From Neoasaia chiangmaiensis (lineage in GTDB: Bacteria > Pseudomonadota > Alphaproteobacteria > Acetobacterales > Acetobacteraceae): a stretch of DNA of 64,000 nucleotides. Position 1 is the stretch's first letter. The number at the start of each line of letters is the position of its first letter. The stretch lies in NCBI RefSeq assembly GCF_002005465.1, contig NZ_CP014691.1:930001-994000 (forward strand), read 5' to 3'. The notes beneath the pieces were generated by a model. It was not told the DNA's origin and searched no databases. It was given only the letters and a program-made list of their open reading frames with translations. The position numbers and the translations under genes were made by a program. Positions 58,167-64,000 of this stretch are shown here, piece by piece.

Positions 58167-59278
58167 AAGCTTCCTGATTGCTGCATCGTAAAAGAAGAAA
58201 CCGGCACCGAACGATCGATATCCGTCAGTGAACGCGTCGCCCTCTCAAGGGCCGACAGGGCCGCGCCACTATCGATCGCATCCGCGGCCTGCATCACGTT
58301 GGCCTGAAGGCGGTCCGGTGCAATAGCATTGTCCACAACAATATTCGCGCGCCCCGCCACATGCAGGGCCACGGCCGCATTCAGCAGGACCGTATCGCGA
58401 TAGGCCCCTGTCGCGCCGGCCAGCAGGTCACGGAGCATCCGGGCATTATGCGCCGCATCCCCCCCCGCAATGGCCGCGATCGGTCGGGACGCGAGCCCGG
58501 CCATATCGGCGGATACCGCCAGATGACGCAGATCGCCACCTTCCCAGGCACTGATCCGTCCCGGCCCCGCGAGCGTCAGTTCGTCGCTTCCACCCATATC
58601 CGTGTCACCATGGACGACCCAGACGCACGTGCTGCCAAGACCACCCAATGCACGCGCCACGGGATCCATCCAACGCGCGTCGAAGACACCCACCATCTGG
58701 CGTCGCACGCCTGCCGGATTGGCAAGCGGCCCTATGAGATTGAACAGCGTCCGGAAACCAAGCGCCCGTCGCACCTCACCCGCATGCCGCATGGCCGGGT
58801 GATGAAGCGGCGCGGCCATGAAGATCAGGCCATCCTCGCGCAGGCGATACGCCTGACGTTCGAAATCCTCATCCGGCACAATGCCTAGCGCCGACAGCAC
58901 GTCCGTCGCGCCGGCCCGTGACGATAGCGCCCGGTTGCCGTGCTTGGCGACCGGCACGCCCATGCCGGCCAGAACGAATGCGACGGCCGTGGAGATATTC
59001 AGCGTTCCGAGCCCGTCGCCACCCGTGCCGCAGACATCGACGGCGTCCGGATCGCCTCCAGCCAGCGGCAGCATGTGAGAACGCACGGCCCTCACCGCCC
59101 CGCGCAACTCGGCTTCCGTCTCACCGCGCACACTCATCGCCGTCAGGATGGACGCCAGCGGCACGCCACCGAGCGCGCCGGTCATGATGGCCGAGAACAA
59201 GGCCTCCGTACGATCTTCCGACAGGATCCCGCCACCCGCCAGATCGCGCATCAGCACACGAAGGTCGCCTTCCTCCAT
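58163..59278 (-). CDS. trpD: Anthranilate phosphoribosyltransferase
   Basis: A 371-residue enzyme adding phosphoribose to anthranilate. The PRPP loop VDVCGTGGDGLGTLNISTA is near 80-98; KHGNRALSSRAGATDVLSAL and FMAAPLHHPAMRHAGEVRRA with LGFRTLFNLIGPLANPAG are family signatures. ATG 59278 lies four bases after the trpG stop. Slightly longer than the typical 340 residues because of a C-terminal extension ending SSFTMQQSGSL. Confidence 0.96.
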   Translation of the reverse strand: MEEGDLRVLMRDLAGGGILSEDRTEALFSAIMTGALGGVPLASILTAMSVRGETEAELRGAVRAVRSHMLPLAGGDPDAVDVCGTGGDGLGTLNISTAVAFVLAGMGVPVAKHGNRALSSRAGATDVLSALGIVPDEDFERQAYRLREDGLIFMAAPLHHPAMRHAGEVRRALGFRTLFNLIGPLANPAGVRRQMVGVFDARWMDPVARALGGLGSTCVWVVHGDTDMGGSDELTLAGPGRISAWEGGDLRHLAVSADMAGLASRPIAAIAGGDAAHNARMLRDLLAGATGAYRDTVLLNAAVALHVAGRANIVVDNAIAPDRLQANVMQAADAIDSGAALSALERATRSLTDIDRSVPVSSFTMQQSGSL

Positions 59279-59282
59279 GGCG

Positions 59283-59876
59283 TCAGGCCGCCAATGCCGC
59301 ACGCGGAATCCGTGCAATGTCCAAAAAATTCGCCAGAAGATCGCGGCCCCGAACCGATGCGATGCTTTCCGGATGAAACTGCACACCGTGCACAGGCCAG
59401 TCTCGATGCCGCACCCCTTGTATCACGCCGTCCGAACTGCGCGCATTCACGAGGAGCGTTGCCGGAATGGAAGCCGGATCAAGCGTGAGGCTGTGATATC
59501 GCGTCGCCTCGAACGGATCGGGCAATCCACGAAAAACGCCGGTCCCGTCATGCGCCATGGCATCGACCTTGCCATGCATCGGCATCGGTGCCCGCACAAC
59601 CTTCGCCCCGAAGACCTGACCAATCGCCTGATGCCCCAGGCACACGCCCAGAACCGGCACATGCGGCGCGGCGCGTTCAATCAGTTCGCAGCAAATGCCG
59701 GCCTCGTTCGGCGAACATGGTCCCGGCGAAATCACGATGGCTGAAGGCTTCAGCGCCATCGCCGCGTCCACGGTCAGCGCATCGTTCCGACGCACATCGC
59801 ACTGCACGCCCAGCGTGCCGAAGTGATGCACGAGATTGAACGTGAAGCTGTCGTAGTTGTCGATCAGCAGAATCAT
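59283..59876 (-). CDS. trpG: Anthranilate synthase component II (glutamine amidotransferase)
   Basis: A 197-residue amidotransferase delivering ammonia to TrpE. MILLIDNYDSFTFNLVHHFG at the start, ISPGPCSPNEAG near 49-60, the nucleophile Cys79 in VLGVCLGHQAIGQVFG, and GVQFHPESIAS near the end with the His-Glu pair. A GTG at 59882 is an alternative start. May also serve p-aminobenzoate synthesis, as single TrpG/PabA proteins do in some bacteria. Confidence 0.95.
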   Translation of the reverse strand: MILLIDNYDSFTFNLVHHFGTLGVQCDVRRNDALTVDAAMALKPSAIVISPGPCSPNEAGICCELIERAAPHVPVLGVCLGHQAIGQVFGAKVVRAPMPMHGKVDAMAHDGTGVFRGLPDPFEATRYHSLTLDPASIPATLLVNARSSDGVIQGVRHRDWPVHGVQFHPESIASVRGRDLLANFLDIARIPRAALAA

Positions 59877-59917
59877 GGCCACAAGATGGCGCTGGAATCT
59901 CGCAAGGTCAAACGCCG

Positions 59918-61396
59918 TTACACACGACGCTGCGTTTTTGCCTGTTCCACAGCCACTTCGGCAGCCCGAAACAGGGCCCGCGCCTTCTGGCGCGTTTCCG
60001 CCTCCTCAGCCGCGGGCACGCTGTCCGCCACGACACCGCAACCCGCCTGCACGAACATCCGGCCATCCCGCAGCACGGCCATCCGCAGCCCGATGCACGT
60101 ATCCATGTCGCCATTCGCACCGAAATAACCGATGCAGCCGGCATACGGCCCGCGTCGTGTGGGCTCCAGCTCGTCGATGATCTCCATCGCCCGAATCTTC
60201 GGTGCGCCGCTGAGCGTCCCCGCCGGGAACGCCGCCGCCAATGCATCCACCGCATCGCATTCCGGCCGCACACGCCCTTCGACGGTGGAGGATATATGCA
60301 TGACGTGACTGTAGCGCTCGATCACGAAACTGTCCGGCACCCGCACCGATCCCAGTTCGGCCACCCGCCCCACATCGTTGCGCCCCAGATCGATCAGCAT
60401 CAGATGTTCGGCGCGCTCCTTCGGGTCGGCCAGAAGATCGGCCTCCAGCGCCACATCCTCGGCCGCCGTGGCGCCGCGCGGACGCGTTCCCGCCAGCGGT
60501 CGCACCGTCACCTGCCCATCGCGCAGCCGCACCAGGATTTCCGGCGACGACCCGACGAGCGAAAACCCGTCCATCTCGACCAGAAAAAGGAACGGCGCGG
60601 GATTGATTCGCCGCAACGACCGATAAAGCGTCAGGGACGACAACGGGAACGGCGTGTCGAACCGCTGGCTCGGCACGATCTGGAATGCGTCACCCGCCGC
60701 GATATAGTCCTGTGCCCGGCGCACGACCGCCTCGAATGCAGCGGGCGTCATGGTGGAGGTCGGCGCCGCCAGTTCGAAACCGTCCGGAACATGCGCCACC
60801 TCATCGACCGGCGCCGAAGCCAGCGCCGCCCGCGCGCGCGCAATCAGGGCCTCGGCCTGCGCACGATCCATGCCGCCCCGCCGCAGTGGCACGGCCAGCA
60901 CCAACTCGTCCCGAACCGAGTCGAAAACGGCAAACAGGCTGGGGCGGATCATCACGCCTTCTGGCAGCCCTGCATCATCCCGCGGCGCATTCGGCAGATG
61001 TTCCATCTGCCGCACCATGTCATAGCCCAGGTAACCGAAAATGCCGCCGATCATCGGCGGCAGTCCGGTCGGCAATGTCATCTGGCTTTCACGATGCAAC
61101 TGCCGGAGAGATTCCAGCGGCGGCGTTGCAACGGGCTCGAAATGCGAACTTTCCCTGCCGGGCGCATGGTCGATCGACACTTGCCCATCCCGGCATTGCC
61201 AGACCATGTCCGGCAACATCGCGATGACCGAATACCGGCCACGTGCGGCACCACCCTCCACACTCTCGAACAGAAGCCGATAGGGCCGCGCGTCATCCAC
61301 CGTCGTCACCAGCGTCGACAGGCACATATAGGCGCCGACCGGCGTCAGCAGATCCGCTGCCTCGGTGACATGGACGACGGCGGGCGCATCGGTCAT
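59918..61396 (-). CDS. trpE: Anthranilate synthase component I
   Basis: A 492-residue chorismate-utilising enzyme making anthranilate. The N-terminal LLFESVEGGAARGRYSVIAM carries the tryptophan feedback site type sequence; the catalytic half has IVPSQRFDTPF, GSSPEILVRLRDGQVTVRPL, AGTRPRGATAAED, HLMLIDLGRNDVGRVAELGS and GTLSGAPKIRAMEIIDELEP. ATG 61396 overlaps the ppiD stop by four bases. No attenuator can be expected directly upstream, since the gene is translationally coupled to ppiD. Confidence 0.97.
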   Translation of the reverse strand: MTDAPAVVHVTEAADLLTPVGAYMCLSTLVTTVDDARPYRLLFESVEGGAARGRYSVIAMLPDMVWQCRDGQVSIDHAPGRESSHFEPVATPPLESLRQLHRESQMTLPTGLPPMIGGIFGYLGYDMVRQMEHLPNAPRDDAGLPEGVMIRPSLFAVFDSVRDELVLAVPLRRGGMDRAQAEALIARARAALASAPVDEVAHVPDGFELAAPTSTMTPAAFEAVVRRAQDYIAAGDAFQIVPSQRFDTPFPLSSLTLYRSLRRINPAPFLFLVEMDGFSLVGSSPEILVRLRDGQVTVRPLAGTRPRGATAAEDVALEADLLADPKERAEHLMLIDLGRNDVGRVAELGSVRVPDSFVIERYSHVMHISSTVEGRVRPECDAVDALAAAFPAGTLSGAPKIRAMEIIDELEPTRRGPYAGCIGYFGANGDMDTCIGLRMAVLRDGRMFVQAGCGVVADSVPAAEEAETRQKARALFRAAEVAVEQAKTQRRV

Positions 61397-63318
61397 GGCG
61401 CGGCGCCCGCGCCAGTCGAATCGATCACGCGTTGCAGGAGCCCCATGTTCGGCACCGGCTTCACGCGCTGCTCCAGTCCACGCACGAACGTCATCGGGAT
61501 ATCGTTCTGCATCGACTGGCGAAGCTGAGGCTCCAGCCGGTCCGTCAGTTCCTTCGTCGTCGCCGCATCCGGCGCACGCACGCCCGTCACGGTCACAACA
61601 TAATAATCGTCATCCACATTCAGCATCGCGGACTGACCGACAGGGGTGCCGAGCGCCAACTGCGCCAGTTCCTGCGGAATGGCCGCCGGACGAACGCGCG
61701 AGAAGGAAACACCGGATTGCAGCATGGCGGCGTCCGGCGTGTTGGCCACCGCCCTGGCCACGCCACCCGATTGCTTCGCCTTGTTGAAAAGTCCCGCTGC
61801 CTGAACATCCGCCGCATGACGACGCGCCGCGTCGGTCCAGGCGGACGCAACCTGATCGTGCACCGAATCGAACGGCTTGACGGCGCCCGGCTCCACCTGG
61901 TCCACCAGCACCGCGAACGCGCTGCCTTTCGGACCCTGCACGATGCTTGGCTTCGCATTCTGCGGCTGCGAGAAAATCCGCGCCACAATCGCCTGCCGCA
62001 ATGCCGCATCGCCCGGCAACGGCGCGGGCTCGCCCTCCTTCGTCATGCCCTGCGCATCCAGCGAGCCCTGTGCCGGGACCGCGCCGATATCCGCCGGAAC
62101 ATGCTCGAGATCCGCACTGCCTGCCACGGCATCCTGAAAACGCGCCATCCGGGCGGAAAGCACCTGCGGAGCCTGCGCCTTCGCCACTTCCTCGCGGAGA
62201 GCGTCCTTCGCCTGCGCAAAGTCGACATTATGCGGTGCCTTGATGTCGATCACGCGGAAAACGACCCAGCCCGTCTCCGTTTTCAGCGGTCCCTGGATCT
62301 CACCCTGCGCCGCGCCGAAGGACGCCTTCGCCAGCTCCGGATTCGGCACGTCGGACTGACGCGTATCCGGCAGGGAGACCGCCGCCGCATCGTGATTGTC
62401 CTTCTGCACCGCGTCCCAGCTTGCGCCGCTCTTCCAGTCCTGCACCGCCTGCTGCGCCTTGGCCTGATCCTGGAACGTCAACACCTCGAGGCTGCGCGTC
62501 TCGGGCACATGGTAACGCTGGGACTGAAAATCGTAGAGCCGCTTGAGATCGGCATCCGGAATATCGATGGAACGCGCAACGGTCTCGGTCGACAACACCA
62601 CGACCTTGGCATGGCGATACGCCGCCGTGCGGAATTCCCACGGATGATTGTCATAATAACGATGCAACTGCGCATCCGTCGGGGCCGGCGGCGCCGCCAT
62701 CGCTCCTGCATTGACGCGTACCACATCCAGCACATGCTGCGCGGCATCGAAATCCAGCAGACGGTGCAGGATGGTCGACGGCACACGGACGGTGTCGCCC
62801 ATACCATCCAGCAGACCGCGCACGGTGATGTCGTCACGCACCATGTCCAGAACACGCCGTTCCGTCAGTCCCGCCTGCGCCATGCGCTGGTCGAAAACCT
62901 TCCGGTCGAACTGCCCGTTCGCGCCATGGAAATACGGCATCCCGAACACCTCGTCGCGTACAAGCGCGTCCGGCACATGCATGCCGTTCCGATCGGCTGC
63001 CAGCAGAACTTCCTGCTGCGTCACCAGGCGCTGCAACACCTCGCGCGCCACCTGCGCCCGCTCGGCCTGCGGAATCTGCGACGGATCGCTAACGCCCATC
63101 TGCTGCGCCATCTGCGGCAGTTCCGAGCGGATACCGCGCGACAGGTCGTCCGCCGTGATGCGCCGCTTGCCGATACGGGCCACCGTATCCGCGTTCGTTC
63201 CACCCAGATTGGTGAAGATATCGCCGACGCCCCAGCCAATGAACGCCAGGAAGATCAGAAAGGCCAGGATGCGCCCAAGCCAGGAATCGACAAACACGTG
63301 ACGCAGGGCAGAAATCAT
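61393..63318 (-). CDS. ppiD: Peptidylprolyl isomerase PpiD-like, SurA N-terminal domain protein
   Basis: A 641-residue inner-membrane-anchored periplasmic chaperone. A short cytoplasmic start and one helix (ILAFLIFLAFIGWGVGDIF at about 17-35) are followed by the SurA-type chaperone domain (VARIGKRRITADDLSRGIRS, then AQVAREVLQRLVTQQEVLLA). The degenerate parvulin region lies around 250-360 (SLPDTRQSDVPNPELAKASF; GEIQGPLKTETGWVVFRVID). It leads the ppiD-trpE-trpG-trpD-trpC transcript, an arrangement that places tryptophan genes under a chaperone promoter. Confidence 0.9.
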   Translation of the reverse strand: MISALRHVFVDSWLGRILAFLIFLAFIGWGVGDIFTNLGGTNADTVARIGKRRITADDLSRGIRSELPQMAQQMGVSDPSQIPQAERAQVAREVLQRLVTQQEVLLAADRNGMHVPDALVRDEVFGMPYFHGANGQFDRKVFDQRMAQAGLTERRVLDMVRDDITVRGLLDGMGDTVRVPSTILHRLLDFDAAQHVLDVVRVNAGAMAAPPAPTDAQLHRYYDNHPWEFRTAAYRHAKVVVLSTETVARSIDIPDADLKRLYDFQSQRYHVPETRSLEVLTFQDQAKAQQAVQDWKSGASWDAVQKDNHDAAAVSLPDTRQSDVPNPELAKASFGAAQGEIQGPLKTETGWVVFRVIDIKAPHNVDFAQAKDALREEVAKAQAPQVLSARMARFQDAVAGSADLEHVPADIGAVPAQGSLDAQGMTKEGEPAPLPGDAALRQAIVARIFSQPQNAKPSIVQGPKGSAFAVLVDQVEPGAVKPFDSVHDQVASAWTDAARRHAADVQAAGLFNKAKQSGGVARAVANTPDAAMLQSGVSFSRVRPAAIPQELAQLALGTPVGQSAMLNVDDDYYVVTVTGVRAPDAATTKELTDRLEPQLRQSMQNDIPMTFVRGLEQRVKPVPNMGLLQRVIDSTGAGAAP

Positions 63319-63578
63319 GCGGGCTCAAATCCGAAATGCGGCAAATTCAACCAGACGCCTCCTTTCCCGAAAGCGCGAATGGCCGCGCACCATAGATAGA
63401 CCGATGCGACTTGGCCAGAAGCCACGGCACGGACGGTCATATATTGCAGAGTTTCTCACGTCTGCGTGTCACATGCGCCTCAAAGCTTGAACGTTCGGAC
63501 CTGCGATGGCACGGACAAACCGATCAGGACCGACGCTGCCTCAGGGCGGCTCGGACAGGCAACAGAGGAATTGGCGCG
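63319..63578. promoter_or_regulatory. Divergent promoter region of ppiD-trp and tpiA
   Basis: 260 bases between two divergent genes. A purine-rich AAAGGAGGCG lies at about 63358-63367 on the - strand, roughly 40 bases before the ppiD start, too far to be its ribosome binding site. No trp leader peptide with clustered Trp codons and no clear operator was found. GAGGA at about 63565 is the ribosome binding site of tpiA. Confidence 0.45.
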
Positions 63579-64000
63579 ATGCCCCAGCAGCCGGACGACG
63601 GCACCGTAGAATCTCCGCCCCGCGATCGGACGATTCGTCGATGCCTGATAGCGGGCAACTGGAAAATGAACGGGCTCTGCGCGCAGTCCCGCTCTCTGGC
63701 GGAGGCCCTGGCGGATGGCTCGGAGGATCTGCCGCCGTTCATCGACCTGACCATCTGCCCACCCTTCACGCAGATTGCCGCCGTAGGCGACATCCTGGCC
63801 GGCAGCCGCATCCGGCTCGGCGCGCAGGACTGCCACGTCGCGTCCGCCGGCGCATTCACCGGCGACATCTCCGCCGCCATGCTGGCCGATCTGAATGTCC
63901 GATATGTCATCGTCGGCCATTCCGAACGGCGCCTGCACCATTTCGAAACGGACGAACTCGTCAACGCCAAGGCGCGCGCCGCCATCGAAGCCGATCTCAC
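63579..64000 (+). CDS. tpiA: Triosephosphate isomerase, N-terminal part (runs off window)
   Basis: Open to the last base of the window (140 codons). It reads MPQQPDDGTVESPPRDRTIR, then CLIAGNWKMNG with the substrate-binding Asn and Lys, GAQDCHVASAGAFTGDISAA, and VIVGHSERRLHHFETDELVN with the catalytic His. The catalytic Glu and the flexible loop lie beyond the window. The ATG at 63579 has GAGGA nine bases upstream; the start adds about 20 residues before the normal TIM beginning. Interconverts dihydroxyacetone phosphate and glyceraldehyde 3-phosphate. Confidence 0.95.
   Translation, partial: MPQQPDDGTVESPPRDRTIRRCLIAGNWKMNGLCAQSRSLAEALADGSEDLPPFIDLTICPPFTQIAAVGDILAGSRIRLGAQDCHVASAGAFTGDISAAMLADLNVRYVIVGHSERRLHHFETDELVNAKARAAIEADL

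Noticed and set aside
61432-63399. 655-codon + strand open frame over ppiD
   Set aside because: Antisense to ppiD; composition typical of a mirrored Ala/Gln-rich protein.

Overview
The window is a GC-rich chromosomal segment from an alphaproteobacterium, most likely of the family Acetobacteraceae (acetic acid bacteria and relatives). The pointers are a Ros/MucR regulator, a PdhB with its own lipoyl domain, the purC-purS-(secreted protein)-purQ-purL order, a Mg-type HemB, and several small proteins I associate with that family. The family assignment is inference: no rRNA is present and nothing could be searched.

Layout. 1-4.5 kb: the 3' end of trxB, a LysR regulator, ihfB, mucR and a UdgX-type uracil-DNA binding protein. 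4.6-9.4 kb: a tightly packed + strand run of a FUSC-type transporter, guanine deaminase and an Nramp metal transporter. 9.4-14.35 kb: a - strand cobalamin uptake operon (TonB-dependent receptor, binding protein, permease, ATPase) behind a clear cobalamin riboswitch. 14.5-17.4 kb: an unassigned cluster of a free-standing amino-acid-type adenylation enzyme, a carrier protein whose gene overlaps it tail to tail, and a protein of unknown function transcribed divergently from the carrier. 17.4-17.8 kb: fragments of two different transposase families fused together. 17.9-24.9 kb: AGE-family epimerase, small unknown genes, an N-formylglutamate amidohydrolase family protein, tRNA-Val(GAC), ruvX, gatCAB and tRNA-Ser(GCT). 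By eye this block has GC skew opposite to both flanks, as if inverted. 24.9-26.7 kb: a small accessory patch between two tRNA 3' ends, holding an IS630-family element inserted in another reading frame. 26.7-38.5 kb: tRNA-Val(CAC), a large unknown protein, an ELM1-family protein, an RNA helicase, a glycosyltransferase, argE, an AstE/AspA-family hydrolase, glyA, an amino acid permease, hemB and yraN.

38.5-46.8 kb is mainly purine biosynthesis (purB, purC, purS, purQ, purL) with bolA and grxD downstream, and a sugar-porter MFS gene between purC and purB. 47-50 kb: a TerC-like membrane protein, a soluble lytic transglycosylase and pncC, ended by a hairpin terminator. 50.6-57.1 kb: the pyruvate dehydrogenase operon pdhA-pdhB-pdhC-lpd-lipA followed by a COQ10/RatA-like gene, so the lipoylated complex and the enzyme that makes its cofactor are co-transcribed. 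57.2-63.3 kb: ppiD-trpE-trpG-trpD-trpC, with the 5' part of a divergent tpiA at the right edge.

Most operons use four-base ATGA-type overlaps, which fixes many start codons. The most novel parts are the adenylation/carrier cluster at 14.5-17.4 kb, the skew-inverted 17.8-24.9 kb block with mobile DNA at both ends, the IS630 insertion whose removal restores a reading frame, and a perfect inverted repeat around the ribosome binding site of the MFS gene.
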